A DNA stretch of 9,592 bases from Thermoplasmata archaeon (GCA_023135545.1 JAGLSY010000050.1:1-9592); one strand, 5' to 3'; shown: positions 1-8,800, counted from the stretch's first letter. Translations and numbers: made by a program. The notes: a model not told the origin generated them from the letters alone.

Positions 1-56
1 AAGCTGAGACAGACCATTGCGGTCACTATTGCCATTACGGCCAGCTTTTGTTTCAT
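1..56 (-). CDS. Start of a fourth secreted protein, cut by the left edge
   Basis: Only the first 18 codons are in the window. They read MKQKLAVMAIVTAMVCLS: a short basic start followed by a hydrophobic stretch, which is the beginning of a Sec-type signal peptide. The ATG is at 56-54, with a GGAGG ribosome site seven bases upstream, and it lies 24 bases after the stop codon of the preceding gene, so it is very probably the next gene of the same operon. It is too short for the open-frame length cut-offs usually applied. The signal peptide resembles those of its two upstream neighbours in length and composition, so this may be a fourth member of the propeller family, but nothing of the mature protein can be seen. 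The Cys in the hydrophobic stretch is not in a clear lipobox. I am sure of the start and unsure of the identity. Confidence 0.8.
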   Translation of the reverse strand, partial: MKQKLAVMAIVTAMVCLS

Positions 57-63
57 TTTTATT

Positions 64-68
64 CCTCC
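64..68 (-). promoter_or_regulatory. Ribosome binding site of the left-edge gene
   Basis: The minus strand reads GGAGG here, followed by AATAAAA and then ATG at 56, a spacing of seven bases. It lies in the 24-base gap after the TAA stop of the 718-aa gene (81-83). It decides the start of the truncated gene, and it is the best match to the canonical Shine-Dalgarno sequence of the three in the window. Confidence 0.8.
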
Positions 69-80
69 ATCATTTTCATT

Positions 81-2237
81 TTAGTAGTATCCTATTGTAA
101 ACGTTATCTTGGAACGGTAAACTCCTTCAGCGGTCGCAGCTGGCACGGTGACGTACCATTCCACAATCGTGGCTCCATAACCATTGAAGTCCGAACCCCA
201 TGGCCCGTGGGCCGTTGTTCCGTTTCTCGGGGCATCGATAGCCCAGGCTGGTTGGCTTGTATTACCCCATATCCCCAGTGTCTGGTTGGCTCCAGGGAAT
301 GCCCTTCCGGCAGGCCCCCAGGAACCGTTTATCTGGGTGTTGGTGTTGTTGGCGAGAGGGCTGTTAATCAGCACTTTAACGTTGGAGGCCGGTATGCTCC
401 CGCCGCCTCCTATTCTGTTCAAATTGTCAATTGACACATTAACGTAATAATCCGTGTTGGTGGAGTAGGTGATCTGGCTGTTGGCTCCCATCGAGTAATT
501 ATCGATACCAGGGGGCGCATTTCCGCCAGGGTCGCCAGTTACCGTGATGTTGGTGTATCTGAACAATCCGAATTCACCATAGCTGGTGTTGCTTGCCGTC
601 GGCGCCGCGCCGTCCCGTATGGTGACCGAGAAATCCCAGCTGTCCGGGTCATCCAGGGCGATATCAGGGTCATAATGGTAATCGGGGCCAGCACCCGCGA
701 AACCGGTACCATCAGCGGCTCGTACCTGCTTTCCGAAATACACGCCCAGCTCGACACGATGATGCTCCTCGCCAGCCGGTGCTGTGCTCGGAACGACAAT
801 ATCATTGAAAGCCCCTATCTGAACCTCGTTCCCGGGGTAAATCAGGTTATAGCTGCCAACACCCACGTCGTATACGAGTGTGAAGGCCAGCGTCCTGTTT
901 CTATCGTTTGTAGTCGGGAAGGTGGAACCACCGCCTCCTGTCAATCCGTTATCGTACCATGCCTCGACGTAGACATCGATGTTGTTCCAGCCCTGCGAAT
1001 AATTGGCACCCAAAGTGATCCAGTACCAGTCCTCCACATTGACCTGTTTGTCCATCTTGTTGACCATTCCCGAATCATTGAATCCGATCCAATGCATCTG
1101 GGGATAGGCGGCGTTTACGCTGATAGTGGAACTCTGGTCCTGTGACATTATATTGACCTTCAACGCCCCGTTCGGGTAGGGGATGATAACCCATTTCGGG
1201 CTGGCCGGCGGCTTGACATCGACGCACATGAACTCCGTTTCTCCAGAATCAGTGTGGGCCAGCACTGTTCTTTCTGAATAATCATAATAACGCCAGTAGG
1301 CAGCCTGGCTACCGTTGGAGCCGACGATGGCCGCCTCCTCCCACGCGCTCTCGTCCCATTTGGCCTGGTAATAGACATCATCCAGGTTTTCATGGACTAT
1401 CTCCCACAGCATCTCTTTAAGCACAGGGTCCAGGCCCCATGTCTTGTAGACCTTGCCCAGACCGGTTACCAGGCCGTAATCCTGATTGTCGTTCCAGGAT
1501 ATCGAGCTAAAGGGAGGCTGGCCAAAGGCGTATTCTGTGTAATCATGGTAGGTGTATTCCGAACTGCTCAGGGGCGCGGTTGTAGTGTAATAAATCTCTC
1601 CGACCCCGCTCTTGTCTCCCACCAGGTAGAATCTCTGGTCATTGGGATTGAAGGAGATGGAATGCAGGTTCACATCAAACAACTCGCCATCCCAGTCTAA
1701 TATCTCGCTCCAGCTGTTTGTGCCGTCGCTGGCATTGAAGTAATAAAGATAATCCAGTCCCGAACCTGCGACCAGGGGATTTCCGATATGGTCGCACGCT
1801 ATGGCATTGAGAGGCAGGGTGATGGGGATACCTCCCTCGCTTCCCGGATAATCAATGTAGGGCGGCTCTGCCCCCGCGGCAAAGTACAGTACGGTACTGG
1901 CCGGTGAGCCGGAATCGTCACCACACATCCAGAAGTAATCATTTACATTATCGTAGACCACATCTTTCAGTATGTTCTGCTGTGTGTCCAGCGGGATCCA
2001 GGTATCGTTTGCCGACCAGTAAACGAAGGCGTTATCGACCGAATATTCGCCCACCACGACGCATACCGTACCGGCATCGTTCCATTCCACATCTCTCGGG
2101 GTGAAACCGGCACCCCAGGGAATGTTTGGAAGCTCTTCCACAAAGCTGCTGGCACCCGCATTGAAGGTGAATCCATAGCCAAAGCTTACGCTAATCAGGA
2201 CAGAAATCATCAATGCGGAGACCAGTTTTCTATTCAT
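81..2237 (-). CDS. Secreted seven-bladed beta-propeller protein, bare scaffold form (718 aa)
   Basis: This is a predicted exported protein of unknown role. Residues 1-30 form a signal peptide (basic NRK, hydrophobic stretch, possible cleavage near AGASS). Seven propeller motifs start near residues 49, 92, 145, 193, 245, 291 and 337; examples are DVEWNDAGTVCVVVG, SISFNPNDQRFYLVG and SISWNDNQDYGLVTG. The spacing of 43-53 residues fits a seven-bladed propeller of the BNR/YCF48-like kind. Residues about 380-718 are a beta-rich module with conserved islands WIGFND, ANYSQGW, HHRVEL, DSWDF, SYGEFG and AHGPWGS. I count 15 N-X-S/T sequons, nine of them after residue 549. The protein ends in ITFTIGYY with no membrane helix or known anchor. 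It aligns along its whole length with the scaffold parts of its two upstream neighbours but carries no insert. The start is supported by an adjacent ribosome site and the signal peptide. No enzyme motif is recognised. Confidence 0.93.
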   Translation of the reverse strand: MNRKLVSALMISVLISVSFGYGFTFNAGASSFVEELPNIPWGAGFTPRDVEWNDAGTVCVVVGEYSVDNAFVYWSANDTWIPLDTQQNILKDVVYDNVNDYFWMCGDDSGSPASTVLYFAAGAEPPYIDYPGSEGGIPITLPLNAIACDHIGNPLVAGSGLDYLYYFNASDGTNSWSEILDWDGELFDVNLHSISFNPNDQRFYLVGDKSGVGEIYYTTTAPLSSSEYTYHDYTEYAFGQPPFSSISWNDNQDYGLVTGLGKVYKTWGLDPVLKEMLWEIVHENLDDVYYQAKWDESAWEEAAIVGSNGSQAAYWRYYDYSERTVLAHTDSGETEFMCVDVKPPASPKWVIIPYPNGALKVNIMSQDQSSTISVNAAYPQMHWIGFNDSGMVNKMDKQVNVEDWYWITLGANYSQGWNNIDVYVEAWYDNGLTGGGGSTFPTTNDRNRTLAFTLVYDVGVGSYNLIYPGNEVQIGAFNDIVVPSTAPAGEEHHRVELGVYFGKQVRAADGTGFAGAGPDYHYDPDIALDDPDSWDFSVTIRDGAAPTASNTSYGEFGLFRYTNITVTGDPGGNAPPGIDNYSMGANSQITYSTNTDYYVNVSIDNLNRIGGGGSIPASNVKVLINSPLANNTNTQINGSWGPAGRAFPGANQTLGIWGNTSQPAWAIDAPRNGTTAHGPWGSDFNGYGATIVEWYVTVPAATAEGVYRSKITFTIGYY
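84..1100 (-). other. Sequon-rich C-terminal beta module, copy 1
   Basis: This codes for residues 380-718 of the 718-aa protein. It probably contains more than one beta-sandwich. Short conserved blocks shared with copies 2 and 3 include GFND(S/T), NYS(Q/G)GW, WY/FDDG-like, HRV, AADGxGFA, DSWDF, YGEFG, VNVSI and GPWGS. It is the most diverged of the three copies. I do not recognise a named family. Confidence 0.7.
1113..2096 (-). other. Seven-blade propeller region of the 718-aa protein
   Basis: This region codes for residues about 48-375. Each unit begins with an (A/S)-x-(W/F/C)-(N/D)-x-x-G/N turn followed by a short hydrophobic strand ending in VVG, CG, AGS or IVG. The last unit is degenerate and contains the conserved PPASPKW. 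Of the three proteins this is the cleanest reference copy for locating the inserts in the other two. Confidence 0.75.
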
Positions 2238-2240
2238 CTA

Positions 2241-2248
2241 TCACCCCT
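2241..2248 (-). promoter_or_regulatory. Ribosome binding site of the 718-aa gene, overlapping the upstream stop
   Basis: The minus strand reads AGGGGTGA, then TAG, then ATG at 2237. GGTGAT matches the standard anti-Shine-Dalgarno complement in the right register. The TGA within it is the stop codon of the 1210-aa gene, leaving only three bases between stop and start. This arrangement suggests translational coupling. Confidence 0.7.
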
Positions 2249-5200
2249 GAGTTTCTATGGAATAGGTTATCGTGGCCTTGTAGATCCCCTGTTGAAGGGG
2301 AGCTGGCACATCGATATACCAATCAACGGTCGTGGTTCCAGCCGGGTTGCCATAGTAATTGTAGTTCGAGCCCCAGGGCCCAAAGGTCGTTGTGCCATTT
2401 CCTGTGTTGGGCAGAGCCCCTCCAGCAGCTACGCCCCATACACAGAGTTCTGCACCCGGTCCAAGGAAGTATTGTGATGTGTCGATGTCCGAGGTTCCTG
2501 CAGTGGCCAGGTTATTTGTGTTATGAACCTGCAGGTTACTGGCCGGGATGGAAGGTCCTCCGCCCTGTCTGGCCAGGTCCGGGATCGAAACATTGACCCA
2601 GTAAAATGAGTTGGCGGAATAGGTTACCACATTGCTTCCGAGAGCTACATCGTTGGCACCGGGCGGTCCCTCTCCAGATGGACTGCCGGCAATTGATATG
2701 GATATGGCCTGGTTGACCCCGAACTCGCCGTAGGTGCTGTTCTTCTTGGCAACATTGCCGGTATCGTACAATGTGACATTGAAGTCCCAGGAAAAGGGAT
2801 TGTTGAGGGCCACGTTGGGGTCTGAATGATAGCCCTGGCCCGGAGGTGCAAAACCATTGCCGTCTGCCGCAAACATCTGAGCCCCCAGATGGATCGGCAA
2901 TTCCACTCTGTGTCTGGACTGTGTAGGATCAACATGAGGCACTGTGACTATATCTGAAACCGCTCCGATCGTTGCCTCCAGCACCGGGGCCGAAGGGTAA
3001 TTGACGACGTAGGAGCCAGCATTCGGGTCATATGTGAGATTGATGGCCCAGTTCCGGTTATTTGGCAGTTCGGTCGGGTATTGTGAATTGGTTCCTGTCC
3101 ATCCATCATCATACCACAGGTGTATATCGGCCATGACCTGGTTCCAGCCGCCGCTGTAATTGGCCTCGAAGGTTATGTAGAACCAGGAATCAGGGAACAC
3201 CATCAAGTTGTTCTTCGGGTTCATCAAGGTGTCGTTGAATCCGGCCCAATATATATTGGGAAATAGGGAACAGACCGTTACCGTGGAGCTCTGATCATCA
3301 GCCTGAATTTTGGCTTTGATGCCTCCACTCGGGGACGGAATAAAGAGCCACTTGGGGCTGGAGGGGGGCTTCATGGCACAGGTTCGATAATATGCCCCAT
3401 CGTTGCTGTCATGGGCCAGTAGGGGTATGGGGTTGGAATGGTAGTATCTATAATACAGACCATCCGAGCCAAAGGCATCGCTGCCCACTATTCCGGCCTC
3501 GTTCCAGCCGTCCGTGTCCCATGAAACATCGTAGTAGTAATCCTGGCCGTTAACGGAAATATCCTCATATTTCATGACACCGTTGCCATAGGCCTCGAAG
3601 GGCCAGACCTTCAGAATATATCCCTCATCGCCGACAGCCAGACCATAATCATAGTGTTCGTTCCAGGCTATTGACTGCATGGAGCAATCAGATGTTAAAC
3701 TCGGTGACTGGTAGTAATAAGCGTTTGAAGTGCCGTTGTTGAGGGGTGCAGGGTCTGTGTAATACACCACTGGCCATGCCCAGTTGCCGTTGTATCCTGT
3801 CAGGTAGAATCGATTATCGTTGGGATTGTAATCCAAGCCTTCGAAACTGCAGTCAAACAGGTTGGCTCCGCCCACGGTATACCAAGTTGGGATACTCGCG
3901 TCATAATAGTACATGTTTGACAGGTACTGGCCGACAATGAGGGGTGCTCCTTCCTCATCACAGGCTATAGCCGATAATGATGTTCCCATCATTCCCTTGC
4001 CCTGAAGGCTCAAACCGGAACTCGGTTCCACGGTGTAAGTCGTATCCGTCACGGGCACGGCATCTCCGCATATCCAGTAAGTGTCGGTGTATTGAGTCAA
4101 TCCGGTTGGTTCTGTATAGCTGGTCGAGCCGGGCACGAACCATTCCATCGTCCTGTTCCAGAATTCGTCGGTGTAGGGATACTGAAGGGTCTCGAAGGGG
4201 AAGCCCATGAACATGGACTTGCAGATCCCTTGGTCATATCTGACACCGCCTGTATCTGACATGAAAACCGCGTCATAGATATACATGCAAGAGGTCGCAA
4301 ACATTGGGTTTATGGTATCGCTGGCTCCCGGCATCCCTCCCCAGCCGAACCTGTTCCAATTTTGATATGCATCTCCGAAGGAGTCAAAGACCACGTCTCC
4401 TCCCATGCCCAAGACATGGTCCTCGTAATTTGACCACATGTTCATTATACTGCTTATGCCCAATATATCATAGGCGAAGTCTCCAGGATTATAGGAACCG
4501 GCCCCTGACGTATAACTTGTCCAGTAGATATTGGATAGGAAGAAATTTCCACCGGCTGCGAGGTATTGGCTTACTGCTGTTTCATCAGTCGAAGAGAAGG
4601 CATCTCCGAAGCCAGCATCGCCGTACATGTCCCTGGTCGGAACCCACACAACGAGGTCGTATCCGGCCATGTTTGAGTAACTTGGCTTGCCCTTTGCAGG
4701 GCCATGATTTCCATACACGTCCCACACCGTGACATCTGCCGAATTATTGCTCAGTGACCAGTTATATGCCTGCCAGAGACCATCATCATAATAATCTGCA
4801 TCGACAATGAGAACCTCGGCGGGGCTGGTGACAGTGGTCTGCGAGCCGGGCATGAAAAATTCCAGGGTATTTTTCATGACCTTCTCCCTGTGAATGCTGG
4901 AGGAAAGAACCTCGTATGGGAATCCGAAGAAGACGGATCTGAAGGATCCCTGGTCATACCTTATGCCCATTGGATAGTAAAATGACATGCCGCTGTCGGT
5001 TCCGAAGAAGCATATCTCTCCGTTGCTTGGCCAGATGTAGTCATTGGCATCCGGAGAGCCGCTCCAACCATATGTCCACCAATCCAGCCAACTTATTCCG
5101 AAGCCGTCATAGACCTCATCGTCCACTGTTTCATTGATGTAATCGTCATACATTGACCACGTATCGGTTATATGGTTCATGCCAAGGTAATCATAAGCAA

Positions 5201-5873
5201 AGTCGCCGGAGCTATAAGCTGCAGAGCCGCCGTCCGTATAATCCGTGTAATAGATGTTGGCCAGCATGAAGCTGCCGCCGTCATCTAAATATTGCTCAAT
5301 TTGGATCTCATCGGCAGCACTGAATGCATCACCGGGGCCGTTCCAGCCGTCCATGTTTCTGTCCGCTACCCATATCACGACATCATATGGTTCCATGTCT
5401 GCAAAGGTGGGTTTATCTTCTGATATTGCATAAAAGTTCCATATGTCCCAGTATGTAACATCGGCGTTGCATGCATCAAGGGCAGAATAGTAGGGGCCTG
5501 CAAGCCCATCCTCGTCCCAGTCCGCATCGACCAGCAGTACCTTGGGTGTCGGGACATAGCGTTCGCTGTAGCAGTCCACACCATAAAGGGTCTGGCCGCT
5601 CGTATAGCCATCCAGCGGATACCAAGTCTCATTGCTTGGCCAGAAGGCGTAGGCATTCGGTCCGTTAACCGAATCAGAACCCACAACTACAGCCATGGTC
5701 CCGGCATCATTCCATGCCACGTCCTCGGGGGTGAATGTCCCCCACAGTCCTGCATTTCCAACAGTTTCTATGAAGTCGCCGGCACTGACTGTGTTGTCCA
5801 CGGTCATGGTTATGCCAACGGTCATCATCGTGCACACGATCAATATTGCGCTTATTTTTCTCATTGCTTTCAT
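2241..5873 (-). CDS. Secreted beta-propeller protein with two GATase-like domains inserted in blade 2 (1210 aa)
   Basis: This is a predicted exported protein of unknown role. Residues 1-31 are a signal peptide, and blade 1 follows near 51 (DVAWNDAGTMAVVVG). Blade 2 opens at about 96 (LYGVDCYSE) and is interrupted until about 594, where it closes with YTDTYWICGD. The interruption holds two homologous alpha/beta domains, residues about 111-344 and 353-583. Each has a first strand (K/E)VL(L/I)VDAD, a central strand YD(V/L)V(I/V)WV, a turn YL(D/A)(D/A)GG followed by a hydrophobic strand, then GDFAYD(Y/I)LG, (I/V)RYDQG and a final FF/WFVPGS. This pattern suits the class I glutamine amidotransferase-like fold. 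Neither copy has Cys at the elbow, so catalysis is unlikely. Blades 3-7 start near 635, 683, 734, 782 and 832, followed by the C-terminal module (about 872-1210). M1 is preferred over M4 because of ribosome-site spacing. No C-terminal anchor is visible. Confidence 0.93.
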   Translation of the reverse strand: MKAMRKISAILIVCTMMTVGITMTVDNTVSAGDFIETVGNAGLWGTFTPEDVAWNDAGTMAVVVGSDSVNGPNAYAFWPSNETWYPLDGYTSGQTLYGVDCYSERYVPTPKVLLVDADWDEDGLAGPYYSALDACNADVTYWDIWNFYAISEDKPTFADMEPYDVVIWVADRNMDGWNGPGDAFSAADEIQIEQYLDDGGSFMLANIYYTDYTDGGSAAYSSGDFAYDYLGMNHITDTWSMYDDYINETVDDEVYDGFGISWLDWWTYGWSGSPDANDYIWPSNGEICFFGTDSGMSFYYPMGIRYDQGSFRSVFFGFPYEVLSSSIHREKVMKNTLEFFMPGSQTTVTSPAEVLIVDADYYDDGLWQAYNWSLSNNSADVTVWDVYGNHGPAKGKPSYSNMAGYDLVVWVPTRDMYGDAGFGDAFSSTDETAVSQYLAAGGNFFLSNIYWTSYTSGAGSYNPGDFAYDILGISSIMNMWSNYEDHVLGMGGDVVFDSFGDAYQNWNRFGWGGMPGASDTINPMFATSCMYIYDAVFMSDTGGVRYDQGICKSMFMGFPFETLQYPYTDEFWNRTMEWFVPGSTSYTEPTGLTQYTDTYWICGDAVPVTDTTYTVEPSSGLSLQGKGMMGTSLSAIACDEEGAPLIVGQYLSNMYYYDASIPTWYTVGGANLFDCSFEGLDYNPNDNRFYLTGYNGNWAWPVVYYTDPAPLNNGTSNAYYYQSPSLTSDCSMQSIAWNEHYDYGLAVGDEGYILKVWPFEAYGNGVMKYEDISVNGQDYYYDVSWDTDGWNEAGIVGSDAFGSDGLYYRYYHSNPIPLLAHDSNDGAYYRTCAMKPPSSPKWLFIPSPSGGIKAKIQADDQSSTVTVCSLFPNIYWAGFNDTLMNPKNNLMVFPDSWFYITFEANYSGGWNQVMADIHLWYDDGWTGTNSQYPTELPNNRNWAINLTYDPNAGSYVVNYPSAPVLEATIGAVSDIVTVPHVDPTQSRHRVELPIHLGAQMFAADGNGFAPPGQGYHSDPNVALNNPFSWDFNVTLYDTGNVAKKNSTYGEFGVNQAISISIAGSPSGEGPPGANDVALGSNVVTYSANSFYWVNVSIPDLARQGGGPSIPASNLQVHNTNNLATAGTSDIDTSQYFLGPGAELCVWGVAAGGALPNTGNGTTTFGPWGSNYNYYGNPAGTTTVDWYIDVPAPLQQGIYKATITYSIETQG
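2244..3260 (-). other. Sequon-rich C-terminal beta module, copy 2
   Basis: This codes for residues 872-1210 of the 1210-aa protein, the same module as copies 1 and 3. It is much closer to copy 3: shared runs include NYSGGWNQV, TGTNSQYP, NSTYGEFGV and GPWGSNYNYY. It ends in ATITYSIETQG directly before the stop. Confidence 0.7.
3489..3530. repeat. DNA repeat shared with 7157-7198 (copy in the 1210-aa gene)
   Basis: By direct reading, bases 3489-3524 match 7157-7192 exactly (36 bases), and the match runs on to 3530/7198 with one mismatch. It codes for the blade 6 motif SWDTDGWNEAGI. A second exact match of 21 bases lies at 2844-2864 and 6509-6529 at nearly the same offset (3665 against 3668). 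Together these mark one duplicated block rather than isolated coincidences. Confidence 0.85.
4125..4817 (-). repeat. GATase-like domain B (second of a tandem pair)
   Basis: This codes for residues 353-583 of the 1210-aa protein, starting EVLIVDADYYDDG and ending WFVPGS. The linker from domain A is only about eight residues (QTTVTSPA). The elbow position reads GGNFFLSNIYW, again without Cys. The copies are clearly diverged at the DNA level, so the internal duplication is not recent. Confidence 0.7.
4842..5543 (-). repeat. GATase-like domain A (first of a tandem pair)
   Basis: This codes for residues 111-344 of the 1210-aa protein. It begins KVLLVDADWDEDG and ends FFMPGS. Alternating predicted strands and helices give a Rossmann-like order. 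At the expected nucleophile elbow after YLDDGG the sequence is SFMLANIYY, with no Cys. It aligns end to end with domain B, with identical or near-identical blocks GDAFS, GDFAYD, RYDQG and GFP(Y/F)E. Confidence 0.7.
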
Positions 5874-5878
5874 TTTTT

Positions 5879-5886
5879 CCTCTCCT
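5879..5886 (-). promoter_or_regulatory. Ribosome binding site of the 1210-aa gene, overlapping the upstream stop
   Basis: The minus strand reads AGGAGAGG, then AAAAA, then ATG at 5873. The AGGAG core ends eight bases before the ATG and uses the last two bases of the TAG stop (5885-5887) of the upstream gene. It supports M1 over the Met three codons later, and it suggests coupled translation across the 11-base gap. Confidence 0.75.
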
Positions 5887-8800
5887 ATCCATCTGTTTCA
5901 ATTGAATACGATATGGTCGCCCGATAAGTGCCAGACCCCAGTCCGGCTGGCAAATCCACGTACCAATCAACGCTCGTCGTTCCACCTGGATTATCATAAT
6001 AATTGTAATTCGAGCCCCACGGGCCGTGGGCGGTCGTGCCGTTGGCCGGGGCGCTCAGGGACCCCGTAGCCGAATCACCCCACACACAAATTTCTCCATT
6101 TTCTGAAGGGAAATATACACCGCCACCAGCCAACGGCATGTTAGAAGCCATCGGAAGATTTGAGAGTGAATTGGTGTTAACGACCAACATGTTCTCGGCA
6201 GGGATATATCTCAAATGGCCGACTTCGCCGTTCAGGTAAAGATGGGGAATCGAGACATTGACCCAGTAATCGGCGTTTGTCGAGTAGGTTATCACGCTGG
6301 AGCCGAGATAAACGCCATTGTCTCCTGGCGTTCCTTCTCCGTTCGGGCTTCCGGATATTCCGATCGATATGGCTTTCTTCACTCCGAACTCACCATATGT
6401 GGAGTTCGTCTTTGACTCGTCGCCGGCGTCCACCAGGGTGACATTGAAGTCCCAGGAGTTGGGGTTGTTAAGGGCTATGTTCGGGTCAGAATGATAGTCC
6501 GGCCCCGCAGGTGCAAAACCATTGCCGTCGGCTGGGAAGATCTGCGCTCCCAGATGAACCTGAAGCACGACCCTGTGAAATGACTGGGTTGCATCGAAGG
6601 GGTGGTTCCAAGATATGGTGTCGGAGACCACTCCGATTGTGATCTCCAGCGCTGGCGCTATCGGGTAATTTATCACATACGGGGTAGCAGAAGCCGGTTC
6701 ATAGGTCAGGTTGAAGGCCCTGTTCCTGTTGGTCACGGTCTCTGCCGGATACTGGGAGTTGGTTCCTGTCAGGCCGTCATCGAACCAGAAGGTGATATCG
6801 GCCCTTACCTGATTCCAGCCTCCGCTATAATTGCCCTCGAAGACTATATTGAACCATGAGTCAGGATTCACGTTTTGGTTATTGAGTGATGTCATGCCAG
6901 TATCGTTGAATCCCACCCAATAGATGTTGGGGTAGACCGTGCTGGCCGAAACATCAGTGCTCTGGTCCAGTTCTTGAATATTGACCTGCAATCCGCCTGA
7001 AGCACCAAGAACCAGAAGCCATTTGGGGCTGGAAGGCGGTTTCATCGCACAAGTGGAATATGATGTTCCTGCAGTGCCGTTTGTGAAGCCGTCCTGAAGG
7101 ATCGGATTCGTGTGATAGTATCTCCAATAGGAACCGAAGGTGTTGTCATCGCCTGATATTCCGGCCTCGTTCCAGCCGTCCGTGTCCCATGACACATCAC
7201 TGTACGTGATGCCGGCAGAGGGCGCACTGACCTCTGTCCATGACAGCTCATAGCCCGGATTTCCGTCATACTGGCTAACCCGATATACACCGTCGCCTAC
7301 TACAAGAGCATAATTCCTCGTTGGATTCCAGGCAATGGATTTCAGGGCTCCCGGTTCGGGAGAGTTCATGAACGCTGATGTGTCCTTGTAGCATTTCGCC
7401 ACACCTGAATCAAGGGGCACCGTGTCCGTATGGAAGGCCACGCCTTTGTCCTGGTTCATGAGGTTTCCCACCAAATAGAACCTGCCATCATTGGAATTGA
7501 ATGTTATGCTGGTGATGTTCCAGCCCCACATTTTGTCTGTGCCGATCTCTGTTACAGGCCATCCGTTGTCCGCGCTGGGATTGTAATAGAACATCTGGTC
7601 AAGGTTGTCCCCGGCTATCAGAATATTTCCCAGGTTATCCGCGCCAACTGCCGTGAACGTGATCGGCGGCGCCATGATCGGCACCATGGTTGAGGGGGTG
7701 CCAACCGGTACATAATAAACGGTGCTTGCAGCGTCTGCCGATACCTCGCAAGTGAGCCAGAACCTGCCATTGAGATCATCCCAAGCAACCGAGGTGAAAG
7801 TAGAATACGGCAATCTCCAGCCGTCCTCTCTCATCCAGGGCCAATTATCAGTTGCTAAAGCACCGCCCGGTATTGGATAACCTGTATCACCAATCCCGTC
7901 AGGAGGCATATCTATTCCAGCATAGTCGCTCCAGTAATTACCGCCATCCGGAAGACCGCTGTCCCAGGCATTGCCTGGTGGACCTAGAATATCATCTTGT
8001 GCTTGCTGTATATTGTCGATGAAATTGTTGTGGTAGATGAGATTTCCCTGTGATTGAGCCGCCGGGTTCACTATCAAAGTAATGTCATTATAACTAGGCC
8101 AGGACCCATCATTTGGTGCTCCTGCTAGATCATGAATAACCGTGAAGGCCGTCGTGTCCTTGTCAATACTGAAAACGGTTCCCATGCCATTGGCACCGCC
8201 ATTGGCTGTCATTCCATACAACAGATTGCCATCCAGGTGCAGGTTTCTACGGGGACTTTCTCCGTCTGTTACAGCCAGTAAATGACGCATTATAGCGTAA
8301 CCGGAACCATCCTTGTTCATTCTGAATATGACACCGTCATCAGTTGCACCACCGCTGTATGTCATGCCATAGAGATATGTGCCATCTGTTGTCAGGCCGC
8401 CGTAGGGATATTCGCCGTCAGCACTCGTGAAATTGTGAATGATAGTAAGCGTTGATGTTAACTTTTGGAATTTAAATACAGTTCCGAAGTTGTTGATCCC
8501 ACCACGGTATGTCATCCCATACAAAAATGCCCCATCGTCCATCAAATTTCCATAAGGATCACTGGCGGCAGGTGCTATATTAAAGTCGTGTAATATGGTG
8601 TACCCGGCTCCGAATTGGTCTATTCTGAACAAGGCTCCATAATTGTTTAGTCCGCCGCTTCCAGTCATTCCATATAGGTAGGTGCCGTCCCAGGTCAAAT
8701 CACCTTGCGGGTAAGAAGCATCAGGCGCAGCCGAAAAACTGTGCAAGATACTGAAGCTTGTGCCATCGGTATCGATCTTGTAGATTATTCCGCGGCTGTT

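Noticed and set aside
57..80. Promoter or terminator in the gap before the left-edge gene
   Set aside because: The 24 bases hold only a ribosome site and an A/T-rich stretch. The gap is too short for a promoter, and no hairpin or long T run follows the stop in a convincing way.
675..1145. Open plus-strand frame of 156 codons
   Set aside because: It lies opposite the 718-aa gene, where the protein is conserved with two paralogues. The plus-strand product has no recognisable domain and no ribosome site, and its paralogous positions are not open in the same way.
4304..4732. Open plus-strand frame of 142 codons, rich in Arg, Ser and Pro
   Set aside because: It is antisense to GATase-like domain B, with the low-complexity composition typical of a shadow frame. 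The minus-strand reading is supported by the internal duplication.
4125..5543. Active amidotransferase or peptidase activity
   Set aside because: Neither copy shows a Cys at the nucleophile elbow, so I describe only the fold.
5707..5997. Minus-strand frame bridging the gap between the 1210-aa and chimeric genes
   Set aside because: It overlaps the end of one well-supported gene and the signal peptide of the next in another frame, and its product is basic and unlike any domain. It is a shadow.
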